Assembly (NCBI GenBank): GCA_937888735.1
Contig: CALASN010000103.1
Location: 1 to 29,453 of the forward strand
Reading direction: 5' to 3'
DNA: 29,453 nucleotides
Origin: UBA5499 sp002426275
Lineage (GTDB): Bacteria > Bacillota > DTU084
Part shown: piece after piece, positions 8,034-16,422 of the stretch
Position numbering within the stretch: the first letter of the stretch is position 1
Layout: each line of letters opens with the position of its first letter
The notes under the pieces: generated by a model
Databases searched by the model: none
What the model saw: only the letters and a program-made list of their open reading frames with translations
What the model was told of the DNA's origin: nothing
Made by a program: the position numbers and the translations under genes

Positions 8034-8918
8034 ATGCTGACTTTTCAGGATTTAGTGATGAAGCTGCAAGCCTATTGGACAAAACAGGGCTGCATCCTGG
8101 CCCAGCCTTATGACATCGAAGTTGGAGCCGGGACCATGAATCCCGCCACCTTTCTGAGGGTTTTGGGGCCCGAACCCTGGCAAGTGGCTTATGTGGAGCC
8201 GTCTCGCAGGCCCACGGACGGCCGATACGGGGAGAATCCCAATCGGCTGCAGCATTATTATCAATTTCAGGTGATCCTCAAGCCTTCTCCCGCGGACGTG
8301 CAGGAATTATACCTGTCCAGCCTCAGAGAGCTTGGCATCAAAGAGCGGGAGCACGACATCAGATTCGTGGAAGATAACTGGGAATCGCCCACCCTCGGCG
8401 CCTCGGGTCTGGGCTGGGAAGTCTGGCTGGACGGCATGGAAATCACCCAGTTTACGTATTTCCAGCAAGTGGGGGGCTTGGAGATCAAGCCCGTGGCCGC
8501 AGAGATCACCTATGGCATTGAGCGGCTGGCCATGTTTATCCAAGGGGTGAACAACGTCTTTGATCTCAGGTGGAACGAGCGACTGACTTACGGAGATGTG
8601 CACCGCCAGGACGAAGTGGAGTTCTCTCATTTTAATTTTGAGCAGGCGGATATCGGCCTCTTGCAGGAACTCTTCCGCAGCTACGAACGGGAAGCCCAGC
8701 GCCTCCTAGAGGCTGGCTTAGTGCGTCCGGCCTACGATTACGTGCTGAAGTGCTCCCATACGTTTAACCTGTTGGACGCCCGGGGCGCAATCAGCGTCAC
8801 CGAAAGGACCGCGTACATAGCCAGGGTGCGGAATATGGCCCGTCAGACCGCGGAAGGTTATCTCGCGCAGCGGGAAAAGTTGAACTTTCCCCTGCTGGCG
8901 GCGGAGGTGAAGGCATGA
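8034..8918 (+). CDS. glyQ: Glycyl-tRNA synthetase alpha subunit
   Basis: Class II aminoacyl-tRNA synthetase catalytic subunit that forms glycyl-adenylate and charges tRNA-Gly in an alpha2-beta2 enzyme. The 294 residues include the highly conserved stretches MNPATFLRVLGPEPW, YVEPSRRPTDGRYGENPNR, DNWESPTLGASGLGWEVW and the MEITQFTYFQQ segment. AAGGAGG precedes ATG 8034 by a good distance. Only 14 bases separate it from pcrA, so there is no room for a T-box leader. Its stop overlaps the glyS start (ATGA). Confidence 0.97.
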   Translation: MLTFQDLVMKLQAYWTKQGCILAQPYDIEVGAGTMNPATFLRVLGPEPWQVAYVEPSRRPTDGRYGENPNRLQHYYQFQVILKPSPADVQELYLSSLRELGIKEREHDIRFVEDNWESPTLGASGLGWEVWLDGMEITQFTYFQQVGGLEIKPVAAEITYGIERLAMFIQGVNNVFDLRWNERLTYGDVHRQDEVEFSHFNFEQADIGLLQELFRSYEREAQRLLEAGLVRPAYDYVLKCSHTFNLLDARGAISVTERTAYIARVRNMARQTAEGYLAQREKLNFPLLAAEVKA

Positions 8919-10963
8919 AGACTTTGCTGTTTGAGATCGGCACCGAAGAACTGCCCGCCAGGATCCTGAATCCGGGACTGGAGCAATTGGCCCGGAAAGC
9001 CGAAGCCCTGCTGACGGCGGCCAGAATCAAGCACAGCGCCGTGAAAACATACGGCACGCCCAGGCGCATGGCCATCATGACGGAGCTGGCGGAGCGACAG
9101 GAGAGTCAGCTCAGCCAGCAGCGAGGCCCAGCCTTACGGGTTGCTTTCGATGAAGAGGGGAATCCAACCAAGGCAGCCCTTGGCTTTGCCAAAAGCCAGG
9201 GAGTGGCGGTGGAAGCTTTGCAAAGGCGCCAGACCGAATCCGGCGTCTACCTGTATGCGGAGCGGGAGCTCCGAGGCCAAGAGACGGGCGCCCTGTTGCC
9301 GGATCTGCTCTTCGGGCTCATAGATAGCCTCTCTTTTCCCCACGCCATGCGCTGGGGGGAAAGAGCGGAGCGATTTCCCAGGCCTGTGCGCTGGCTGGCT
9401 GCGCTGTGGGGCTCCGAGGTTGTGGATTTCTCCTGGGCAGGAGTGCACAGCGACAGGTTCAGCCGGGGACATCGCTTTTGGGGTCAGGGCACGGTAGCCC
9501 TGGCAGAAGCCGGTGAGTACCTGGAAAAGCTCAGGGCAGGCTATGTGCTGGCAGATATGCAAGAGCGGAGGCAGGCAATTCAGCGGGGCCTCGTGGCCAA
9601 AGCCGGGCAGCTGGGCGGCCGGGCGCTCATAGAAGATGATTTGTTGGATGAAGTCAACAACCTGGTGGAATATCCCACGGTCTTTGCCGGCAGTTTTGAT
9701 CCTGCTTATCTGGCGCTTCCCCAGGAGGTGATCATCACTCCCATGCGGGATCAGCAGCGCTATTTCCCTGTGGCGAAGGAAAACGGCGAGCTTCTGAACG
9801 CTTTTTTGGCCGTGCGCAATGGGACGGCTGAGAACATCGAGGTTGTCGCCAGAGGCAATGAACGAGTGCTGCTGGCAAGGCTGGAAGACGCTCGTTTCTA
9901 TTACCAGAAAGATCGGGAAAAGCCCCTCCGGGAGCGGGTTGAGGATTTGAAAGAGATCGTTTACCACGAAAAATTAGGCAGCCTCTGGGAGAAGACCAAG
10001 CGGCTGGAGAAGCTGGTGGTCTGGCTGGGAGGACAGCTTTCCGCTTCGCCGGAAGCTTTGGCTGCAGCAAATAGGGCGGCTGCGCTGTCTAAAGCTGATC
10101 TTACGACCAGCATGGTGGGAGAATTCACGGAGCTGCAAGGGATCATGGGCAGAGAATACGCCTTGGCCTCAGGCGAAAGCGAGGATGTGGCTTTGGCCAT
10201 CGCAGAACAGTATCTGCCGCGTTTCGCCTCGGATCGCCTCCCCCAGACCGTCCCTGGGAGGCTCTTGGCCCTGGCGGACAAAGTGGACGCCGTCGTGGGC
10301 TGCTTTCGGGTGGGCTTGATTCCCACAGGCTCCGAGGATCCGTACGCTCTCAGGCGGGCGGCTTTGGGAGTCTTGGCCATACTTCTGGCGGACGGCTCTT
10401 CCCTGGAGCTCACTGAACTTTTGACGTACGCCGAATCTCTCTATGGTGTGCCGGAACAGACCCAAAACCTTAAGGAGTTCTTCTGGGGCAGGCTCAAGGG
10501 CATTTTTCTGGACGCAGGCTGGCCCCACGGCTTGGTCAACGCGGTTCTGGCAGCGCCTTCCAGCGATGTCTTCTCGCTTCAGGCCAGGGGAGAAGCCATC
10601 GGCAAAGTCAGCTCTCAGCCGCAGTTTGCCGATTTGCTTGTGGCGTACAATCGCGCCGCGAACCTGGCGCAGAAAGCCGCCGGCGGCAGCGTCCAAGAGA
10701 AGCTGTTCGTCCAGGCAGAGGAGCGGCGGCTGTGGGACGCTTTCCGGCAAGCCGAGGCGGAATTGGAAGCAGGGATGGCCTCCGGCGCCTGGGAAAAGAC
10801 TTTGGCGGCTTTATCCGGGCTGCGGGAGCCCCTTGACGCCTTTTTCACTGGGGTATTGGTGATGGACAAAGAAGCGCAAGTGCGGGAAAACAGGCTGGCC
10901 GTTCTCCGCTCAATTACGGACCTTTTCTGCCGGGTGGCTGATTTTAAGCTCATGGGAGTATGA
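8915..10963 (+). CDS. glyS: Glycyl-tRNA synthetase beta subunit
   Basis: Beta subunit of the two-subunit bacterial glycyl-tRNA synthetase, needed for tRNA binding. The 682-residue protein opens with LLFEIGTEELPARI, and continues with KTYGTPRRMAI, EYPTVFAGSFDPAYL, ARLEDARFYYQKD, HEKLGSLWEKTKR and GSEDPYALRRAALG, all typical of GlyS. The C-terminus (TGVLVMDKEAQVRENRLAVL) matches the DALR-type anticodon-binding end. The length is normal. Coupled to glyQ by a 4-base overlap. Confidence 0.97.
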   Translation: MKTLLFEIGTEELPARILNPGLEQLARKAEALLTAARIKHSAVKTYGTPRRMAIMTELAERQESQLSQQRGPALRVAFDEEGNPTKAALGFAKSQGVAVEALQRRQTESGVYLYAERELRGQETGALLPDLLFGLIDSLSFPHAMRWGERAERFPRPVRWLAALWGSEVVDFSWAGVHSDRFSRGHRFWGQGTVALAEAGEYLEKLRAGYVLADMQERRQAIQRGLVAKAGQLGGRALIEDDLLDEVNNLVEYPTVFAGSFDPAYLALPQEVIITPMRDQQRYFPVAKENGELLNAFLAVRNGTAENIEVVARGNERVLLARLEDARFYYQKDREKPLRERVEDLKEIVYHEKLGSLWEKTKRLEKLVVWLGGQLSASPEALAAANRAAALSKADLTTSMVGEFTELQGIMGREYALASGESEDVALAIAEQYLPRFASDRLPQTVPGRLLALADKVDAVVGCFRVGLIPTGSEDPYALRRAALGVLAILLADGSSLELTELLTYAESLYGVPEQTQNLKEFFWGRLKGIFLDAGWPHGLVNAVLAAPSSDVFSLQARGEAIGKVSSQPQFADLLVAYNRAANLAQKAAGGSVQEKLFVQAEERRLWDAFRQAEAELEAGMASGAWEKTLAALSGLREPLDAFFTGVLVMDKEAQVRENRLAVLRSITDLFCRVADFKLMGV

Positions 10964-11073
10964 TTCAGCGAGAAAAGAAGATAATACAAGCAGGAAAATC
11001 ACTGGCAAAGGCGAATAACTATAGTTGGCCTAGCATATGAGATATTGCTCTCGGCTAGAGATATATGCAGAGA

Positions 11074-11081
11074 AAGGAAGG
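11074..11081 (+). promoter_or_regulatory. Ribosome binding site that fixes the ppdK TTG start
   Basis: AAGGAAGG lies 8 bases before TTG 11090. It supports a start giving MSKYVYFFGAGKAEG, the usual PPDK N-terminus, rather than an upstream in-frame TTG at 11045. The 126-base leader 10964-11089 holds no convincing terminator or riboswitch; no clear promoter pair was found by eye. Confidence 0.7.
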
Positions 11082-11089
11082 AAAAGAAT

Positions 11090-13777
11090 TTGAGTAAGTA
11101 TGTATATTTCTTCGGCGCAGGTAAAGCCGAAGGCGAGGCCCATATGAGAAATCTTTTGGGCGGCAAAGGCGCAAACCTGGCGGAGATGACCAATTTGGGA
11201 ATCCCGGTACCTCCAGGTTTCACGATTACCACAGAGGTGTGTACAGGCTATTATGAGAACAATCAAAAGTGGCCTGAGGGATTGGAAGCTCAGGTAGAGG
11301 AAAACGTGAAGAAGCTGGAGCAGACTTTGGGCATGGAGTTCGGCAGCAACACCAATCCGCTTTTGGTTTCAGTCCGCTCCGGCGCCCGGGTTTCCATGCC
11401 CGGCATGATGGATACTGTGTTGAACTTGGGGATCAATGATCAGGCGGTTGAGGGGCTGGCCAAAAAAGTGAACAATCCCCGTTTCGCCTGGGACGCATAC
11501 CGCCGTTTCTGCCAGATGTTCGGCGATGTGGTGTTGGGGATCGAACATAGTAAATTCGAGGCTCGTTTGAGCCAGGTTAAAGAGAAATACGGCGTCAAGC
11601 TGGATCATGAGCTCGGCGTGGAAGCTTTGCAAGAGGTTGTGCAGAAATATAAAGAATTGGTGCAGAAAGAGACTGGCCACGCTTTTCCCACGGATCCCAA
11701 AGAGCAGCTGAAAATGTCCATTAACGCTGTTTTCAGCTCTTGGAATAACCCCCGGGCCATTACTTACCGCAAACTCAACGACATCCCGGGAGACTGGGGA
11801 ACGGCCGTGAACGTGCAGGCCATGGTCTTCGGCAACATGGGCGAAGACAGCGGCACGGGCGTCGCCTTCACCCGCAACCCCTCCACCGGCGAGAACGTTT
11901 ACTATGGCGAATATCTGCGTAACGCCCAAGGCGAGGACGTGGTGGCGGGAATCCGTACTCCCAGCCCCATCGCCCATTTAGAGGAAGAAATGCCGGCTGT
12001 GTACAAGCAGTTAACCGACATCTTCGATAAATTGGAAAATCATTACCGCGATATGCAGGATGTGGAATTCACCATTCAGCAAGGCACGCTTTACATGTTG
12101 CAGACCAGAAGCGGCAAGCGGACTGCCGCCGCCGCAGTGCGGATCGCAGTGGAAATGGTGAAGCAGGGCGCCATCAGCAAAGAAGAGGCGCTTTTGCGGG
12201 TAGATCCCGCGCAGTTGGATCAGCTCTTGCATCCCAGGCTGGATCCGGCAGCCAAAGTTCAGGCCATCACCAAAGGCCTTGCCGCATCTCCAGGCGCGGC
12301 TTCCGGCGCTGTGGTCTTCGATGCCGATGAGGCGGCGGAGGCCGGCGAAAAGGGACAAAAGGTGATTTTGGTTCGCAATGAAACCTCTCCAGACGATATC
12401 CACGGCATGGCTTCAGCCCAAGGCATCCTCACCGCCAGAGGCGGCATGACCAGCCACGCTGCGGTTGTGGCTCGCGGCATGGGTAAATGCTGCGTTGCCG
12501 GCTGCGAAGCGATCAAAGTGGACGAGGCTGCAGAACAGTTCACAGTGGGCAGCATCGTGGTGAAAAAGGGAGACGCCATTACCCTCAACGGTTCCACCGG
12601 CGAAGTGATGCTGGGCGAAGTTCCCACCATTGCGCCTGAACTCAGCGGCGATTTCCAGGAACTGATGAGCTGGGCGGACCAGACAAGGGCTTTGGATGTG
12701 CGCACCAATGCGGATACGCCGCAGGATGCCAAACAGGCCAGGACCTTCGGAGCTCAGGGAATCGGTCTTTGCCGGACAGAGCACATGTTCTTTGCCACCG
12801 ACAGGCTGCCCTTTGTGCAGCAGATGATTCTGGCGGAGACCACAGAAGAGCGGAAACGAGCTTTGGAAAAGCTGCTGCCGTTCCAGCGCGAAGACTTTGT
12901 GGGACTGTTCAAAGAGATGGCTGGACTGCCTGTGACCATCAGGCTGTTGGATCCTCCGCTGCATGAGTTTTTGCCCAAGCGGGAAGAGCTGATGGTGGAG
13001 ATCGCCAAATTGGAGGTCTCCGGCCGAGACAGCAAGCTGCTGTCAGAGAAGAAAGAACTTCTGGCTAAGGTTAACGCGCTTCATGAAATGAACCCCATGC
13101 TTGGCCACCGGGGCTGCCGTCTTGGCGTCACGTATCCGGAGGTTTACGCCATGCAGGTGCGGGCCATCATGGAAGCCGCCTGCCAGCTGATCAAACAGGG
13201 ACAGAAGATCACGCCTGAAATCATGATTCCATTGGTTGGACACGTCAACGAGCTGAAGCTCCTCAAAGAGGTTGCCCAGGACGAAGCAAAGAAGGTAATG
13301 GACGAGCAGGGGGTAGAGCCGGCCTACACCATCGGCACCATGATCGAGCTGCCCAGAGCCGCTCTCACCGCCGATGAGATCGCTCAGGAAGCCGAGTTTT
13401 TCTCCTTCGGCACCAATGACCTGACCCAGACCACCTTCGGTTTCAGCCGCGACGATGTGGAAGGGAAATTCCTCTCCTATTACCTGGATAAGAACATCTT
13501 GGAGAAAAATCCTTTCGCAGTGCTGGATCAGGATGGCGTGGGCCAGCTGGTTAAGATCGGCGTGGAACGGGGACGCGCCACCCGTCCTAATTTGAAAACC
13601 GGCATTTGCGGCGAGCACGGCGGCGAGCCTTCATCCGTTGATTTTTGCCACAGGGCGGGGCTCAACTACGTGAGCTGCTCTCCTTACCGGGTGCCCATTG
13701 CGCGCCTGGCTGCGGCTCATGCGGAGCTGAAGAACCCCAGGAAAAAATGCAAGCCCGGCTGCTGCTGCGGAAACTAG
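11090..13777 (+). CDS. ppdK: Pyruvate, phosphate dikinase
   Basis: Interconverts pyruvate, ATP and phosphate with phosphoenolpyruvate, AMP and pyrophosphate; in anaerobes it often runs in the glycolytic direction. Domains: N-terminal ATP-grasp (LLGGKGANLAEM at about 20), the central phospho-histidine domain with GGMTSHAAVVARG (H456), and a C-terminal PEP-binding TIM barrel with the active-site cysteine in GICGEHGGEP (C840). The 895-residue length is complete. Odd: it ends in RKKCKPGCCCGN, four cysteines in the last nine residues. A PPDK regulatory kinase/phosphatase gene (ppsR), which often lies between glyS and ppdK in related bacteria, is absent here. Confidence 0.97.
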   Translation: MSKYVYFFGAGKAEGEAHMRNLLGGKGANLAEMTNLGIPVPPGFTITTEVCTGYYENNQKWPEGLEAQVEENVKKLEQTLGMEFGSNTNPLLVSVRSGARVSMPGMMDTVLNLGINDQAVEGLAKKVNNPRFAWDAYRRFCQMFGDVVLGIEHSKFEARLSQVKEKYGVKLDHELGVEALQEVVQKYKELVQKETGHAFPTDPKEQLKMSINAVFSSWNNPRAITYRKLNDIPGDWGTAVNVQAMVFGNMGEDSGTGVAFTRNPSTGENVYYGEYLRNAQGEDVVAGIRTPSPIAHLEEEMPAVYKQLTDIFDKLENHYRDMQDVEFTIQQGTLYMLQTRSGKRTAAAAVRIAVEMVKQGAISKEEALLRVDPAQLDQLLHPRLDPAAKVQAITKGLAASPGAASGAVVFDADEAAEAGEKGQKVILVRNETSPDDIHGMASAQGILTARGGMTSHAAVVARGMGKCCVAGCEAIKVDEAAEQFTVGSIVVKKGDAITLNGSTGEVMLGEVPTIAPELSGDFQELMSWADQTRALDVRTNADTPQDAKQARTFGAQGIGLCRTEHMFFATDRLPFVQQMILAETTEERKRALEKLLPFQREDFVGLFKEMAGLPVTIRLLDPPLHEFLPKREELMVEIAKLEVSGRDSKLLSEKKELLAKVNALHEMNPMLGHRGCRLGVTYPEVYAMQVRAIMEAACQLIKQGQKITPEIMIPLVGHVNELKLLKEVAQDEAKKVMDEQGVEPAYTIGTMIELPRAALTADEIAQEAEFFSFGTNDLTQTTFGFSRDDVEGKFLSYYLDKNILEKNPFAVLDQDGVGQLVKIGVERGRATRPNLKTGICGEHGGEPSSVDFCHRAGLNYVSCSPYRVPIARLAAAHAELKNPRKKCKPGCCCGN

Positions 13778-13780
13778 AAG

Positions 13781-13808
13781 GAAGCCCAGGCCTGAAAGCC
13801 TGGGCTTC
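13781..13808. terminator. Perfect hairpin between convergent ppdK and ytaF
   Basis: GAAGCCCAGGC (13781-13791) pairs exactly with GCCTGGGCTTC (13798-13808) around a 6-base loop. It lies three bases after the ppdK stop and before the 3' end of the oppositely oriented ytaF, a natural place for a two-way terminator. Neither side has a clean run of T, so termination may be weak or the hairpin may protect mRNA ends. Confidence 0.55.
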
Positions 13809-13823
13809 GCTGTAAGGAAAACT

Positions 13824-14423
13824 CTACAGCTGCATCAGCGCGAGGCAAATGATGATTACGCCGGGAGCAGGCCAAAGCCAGTTTGCGAAGCGTTTCAGCT
13901 TCTTTCCCAGCAGGTCCCCTGCAAGCAGCATCCCCATGGCGCAGAGTCCCGCCAGCGGAATGGACCACAGGGAAAGCTGGGCTAAAGCAGCGGCAAAGCC
14001 AGCCCCCAGCGTATCCATGCCCAAAGCGCAGCCCAACAGCAGCGCTTCTTTAAGATCGATGGTTCCCGAGCAGTTGAGATCTGCAAGCTCCGGATCCCTG
14101 AGGATCTCGATGACAAGTCCCAACGGCTTGATGCGGAAAGAAGCCACCTGGTCTGTGGGAGCGCCGGCAAGCTTTTGCTGCCAACCTTGGGCTAACTGCC
14201 AAAGGCCAATGCCAAGCAGCAGATAACCTCCCAACAGCTCTCCTTGCGACGCGGTAAGTAAAGCCCCGCCCAACCGGCCGCAGAAAACCGCAATGCCCAT
14301 CAGCCCGCTTGTGATCAGGCCTACCGTCAAGAAAGCAGCCAGGGGCAGCCTGATTTTTTTAAGGCTGTAGTCAATTCCCACCAAAAGACCGTCTATGCTC
14401 AGGGCAAAGATTAGAGCTAACAA
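13824..14423 (-). CDS. ytaF: Sporulation membrane protein YtaF (MntP-like fold)
   Basis: A 199-residue membrane protein with about six hydrophobic segments in two halves, each beginning with an internally repeated pattern (LIFALSIDGLLVGIDY and LLGCALGMDTLGAGFA), where the conserved aspartates resemble the metal-transporting residues of the MntP/LysE-like families. The central hydrophilic loop carries DLNCSGTIDLKE (115-126), a 12-residue EF-hand-like loop. YtaF is known in B. subtilis as a sporulation-linked protein, and its presence suggests an endospore-forming lineage. It starts at TTG with a GGGGGTG-type ribosome binding site, on the opposite strand to the genes around it. Its transported ion is not established. 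Confidence 0.85.
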   Translation of the reverse strand: MLALIFALSIDGLLVGIDYSLKKIRLPLAAFLTVGLITSGLMGIAVFCGRLGGALLTASQGELLGGYLLLGIGLWQLAQGWQQKLAGAPTDQVASFRIKPLGLVIEILRDPELADLNCSGTIDLKEALLLGCALGMDTLGAGFAAALAQLSLWSIPLAGLCAMGMLLAGDLLGKKLKRFANWLWPAPGVIIICLALMQL

Positions 14424-14471
14424 GCGCTCACCCCCTTCCTTATAACTTATGCCAAAGGAAACAGGGGGGTG

Positions 14472-14496
14472 AAAAAAGGGGGAGCTATAGCTCCCC
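14472..14496 (-). terminator. Rho-independent terminator of the CBM25-like gene
   Basis: Read on the minus strand, GGGGAGC-TATA-GCTCCCC (14496 down to 14479) is followed by CTTTTTT. It lies directly after the stop of the 14504-14794 gene and before ytaF, so the two minus-strand genes are probably separate transcripts. Confidence 0.85.
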
Positions 14497-14503
14497 AGAG
14501 GTG

Positions 14504-14794
14504 TTAGTAGATAGGGCAGGACCAGTTCCAGCCGTTGTTGTTATCCCAGTTCTGGGCGCTGTCCTTGAAACAGAAGTTGAGTTCCCGGCTGCCGGTAGCC
14601 GTTAAGGCAGTGTGGAAAGTATTATCTGCTTCCCGCTGCATGGGAATGGTGGCTGGCGTCTTCCAGCCGTCAAACCCATAGTGAAGCCAGCAACTGTCTG
14701 CCCCGGCTTGAGGCAGAAGCCCATTATATGAAACATGGACTTTGGCTCCCCGCGGCACCGGAGACGGTTCAACTGCGATTCGCTGATCGTTCAT
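14504..14794 (-). CDS. Small stand-alone CBM25-like carbohydrate-binding protein
   Basis: A 96-residue protein made almost entirely of one beta-sandwich domain resembling starch-binding CBM25/CBM53. Seen: VHVSYNGLL, then WLHYGFDGW, then DNTFHTAL and a C-terminal CFKD..NWDNNNGWNWS, the usual tryptophan-rich ligand pattern. No signal peptide, catalytic domain or anchor is present, so it is probably intracellular and may bind glycogen or another alpha-glucan, which is inference. ATG 14794 is chosen over GTG 14803 because GGAGGTGA lies at the right distance upstream. It has its own terminator and faces the divergent ECF gene. Confidence 0.72.
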   Translation of the reverse strand: MNDQRIAVEPSPVPRGAKVHVSYNGLLPQAGADSCWLHYGFDGWKTPATIPMQREADNTFHTALTATGSRELNFCFKDSAQNWDNNNGWNWSCPIY

Positions 14795-14921
14795 CAGCCT
14801 CACCTCCGCTTATTAGCATGCCCAAGATTGGGTGCTCTATGCTACAGAGAAACTTCCGCAAAGGCAGGAAAAGTCGTATAGCAAGCAGAATATAAAAGCA
14901 AGAAATGGGAGGCGAAGCTTT

Positions 14922-15401
14922 ATGAAGACTAACAAACTTACCGTCACAGCCCTTGCGGCAGCAACCGTTGCGGTTGTAACCTTTTTTTTGAAGGTTCCGC
15001 TGCCTGCCAGCGAAGGGTATTTCAACCTGGGCGAGGTTGTGATTTATCTAGTCGCTTTTCTCTTTGGCGGACCTGCGGCCGCCATCGCGGGCGGGATAGG
15101 CGCCGCCTTGGCGGACTTATTGGCAGGATACGCCTTCTACGCGCCAGTCAGCTTGGTTGTGAAAGGGCTGGAAGGCTGGGTTGTGGGAAGTCTGGCCAGC
15201 CGGGGAAAACTGCGCGCCACAGCCGTGGGGGCTTTGATCTTGATGCTTGGCTACGGTATTGCGGCATTCGTTCTCACAGGAGAGGCGGCTGCCGTTCTTT
15301 GGGAGATGGGGATTGATCTGCTGCAGGCGGGCGCAGGCGCAGCGATTGCCATACCCCTTTCCCGTGCTTTAGAGCCGTATGTGAGGAGCAATTTTAAATG
15401 A
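14922..15401 (+). CDS. ECF transporter S component (PF07155-like)
   Basis: Substrate-binding membrane subunit of an energy-coupling-factor vitamin transporter. The 159-residue protein has five to six hydrophobic helices with the family pattern: EGYFNLGEVVIYLVAFLFGG, then GGIGAALADLLAGYAFYAP and VVKGLEGWVVG. Its ATPase and T subunits are not in the window, so it would rely on shared EcfAA'T. The start at ATG 14922 has GGGAGG upstream; an earlier in-frame ATG (14832) would add 30 polar residues and lacks a good site. Its stop overlaps the next start (ATGA). The ligand is unknown; relatives take up riboflavin, thiamine precursors and similar compounds. Confidence 0.82.
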   Translation: MKTNKLTVTALAAATVAVVTFFLKVPLPASEGYFNLGEVVIYLVAFLFGGPAAAIAGGIGAALADLLAGYAFYAPVSLVVKGLEGWVVGSLASRGKLRATAVGALILMLGYGIAAFVLTGEAAAVLWEMGIDLLQAGAGAAIAIPLSRALEPYVRSNFK

Positions 15402-16387
15402 TCGAGGGAAAGCTGTCGCCGGAGCTTTTGGCAAAGCTCGTTTTGTCGAAGACCGGCGCCAACAGAGGCGAGGTCGTGCTGCCCGCGGGGCTGGGGGAAG
15501 ACGCGGCAGCCTTGTCGCTGCAGGGCGACGCGTGCGTTTTGGCCACAGACCCAATCACGGCGGCAGAAAGCCAGATGGGAGAGCTGGCTGTACAGATCAG
15601 TTGCAATGATTTGGCGGCCTGCGGAGCCGAGCCTGTGGGTTTGCTTTTGACGGTACTGCTGGCGCCTGAGGATTCTCAGGAAAAGCTGGCTCGGATCATG
15701 AGCGAAGTCCATCAGGCTGCGGCGCAACTGAATGTTGCCATCGTGGGCGGCCATACGGAGGTAACTTCGGCTGTGCGACGCACTGTGCTGTCCGTGACCG
15801 CAGTGGGCAAGTGCCCCGAAGGGAAGATCGTCCGCTCGGACGGAGCTAAGCCGGACCAGGAAGTGCTGCTCACCAAAGCATTGGCTATGGAGGGCACTTC
15901 AATTCTGGCCACCCAGTTGGCGCCCCAGCTCGCTGGGGCGCTTTCCTCACGGCAGTTGGCAGCTGCCAGGGAATACCGCAGCCAAATCAGCATTGTGCCG
16001 GAAGCATTGGCCGCGGCAGAGTTTGGCGCCAGCGCCATGCACGATGTCACTGAGGGCGGAGTCTTGGGGGCTCTCTGGGAACTGGCCGCGGCGTCCCGGG
16101 TGGGGCTGGAAATTTGGAAAGAAAAGATTCCGCTGTTAGAAGAGACCAAAGCCATTTGTAAGCAGTTGGCATTAGATCCTTTAGGGCTGATTGCCAGCGG
16201 TTCGCTTTTGATCATGGCCGATCCCAAGCTGAAAGTGGGCCAAAAGCTGGCGGACAGAGGCTTTCAGGTCACGGCAATCGGCAGAACGCGGCCTGAGGCT
16301 GAAGGCCGCTGGCTTGTGGGCGCGGACGGGAAGTTCCCCCTGGAGCCGCCAAGAAGGGATCAGCTTTACGAAGCTTTGGAGCATTAA
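15398..16387 (+). CDS. AIR-synthase/HypE-like protein
   Basis: A 329-residue member of the PurM/ThiL/SelD/HypE superfamily of ATP-using enzymes. Visible: the N-terminal GLGEDAAAL nucleotide/metal segment, ATDPITAA, SCNDLAACGAEPVG, the VGGHTEVTS stretch, and the HypE-like MHDVTEGGVLGALWELA. It lacks the C-terminal PRxC tail in which HypE carries its catalytic cysteine (it ends in LYEALEH), so it should not be called hydrogenase maturation HypE without more evidence. It is not a clear ThiL or SelD either. Translational coupling to an ECF S component hints at metabolism of the imported compound, which is inference. Confidence 0.75.
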   Translation: MIEGKLSPELLAKLVLSKTGANRGEVVLPAGLGEDAAALSLQGDACVLATDPITAAESQMGELAVQISCNDLAACGAEPVGLLLTVLLAPEDSQEKLARIMSEVHQAAAQLNVAIVGGHTEVTSAVRRTVLSVTAVGKCPEGKIVRSDGAKPDQEVLLTKALAMEGTSILATQLAPQLAGALSSRQLAAAREYRSQISIVPEALAAAEFGASAMHDVTEGGVLGALWELAAASRVGLEIWKEKIPLLEETKAICKQLALDPLGLIASGSLLIMADPKLKVGQKLADRGFQVTAIGRTRPEAEGRWLVGADGKFPLEPPRRDQLYEALEH

Positions 16388-16422
16388 TTGAGTCCCCTCT
16401 CGCATATGCATAAGCGGGGGGG

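Noticed and set aside
9134..9967. Minus-strand open frame of 277 codons
   Set aside because: Antisense to glyS, which is well supported. No ribosome binding site or domain seen.
14795..14921. Vitamin riboswitch upstream of the ECF gene
   Set aside because: The 127-base divergent region shows no conserved core of the thiamine, riboflavin, cobalamin or tetrahydrofolate riboswitches that I could recognise by eye.
15398..16387. Calling the AIR-synthase-like gene hypE or thiL
   Set aside because: HypE needs a C-terminal cysteine tail that is missing, and the sequence lacks a clear ThiL-specific context. Only superfamily membership is supported.
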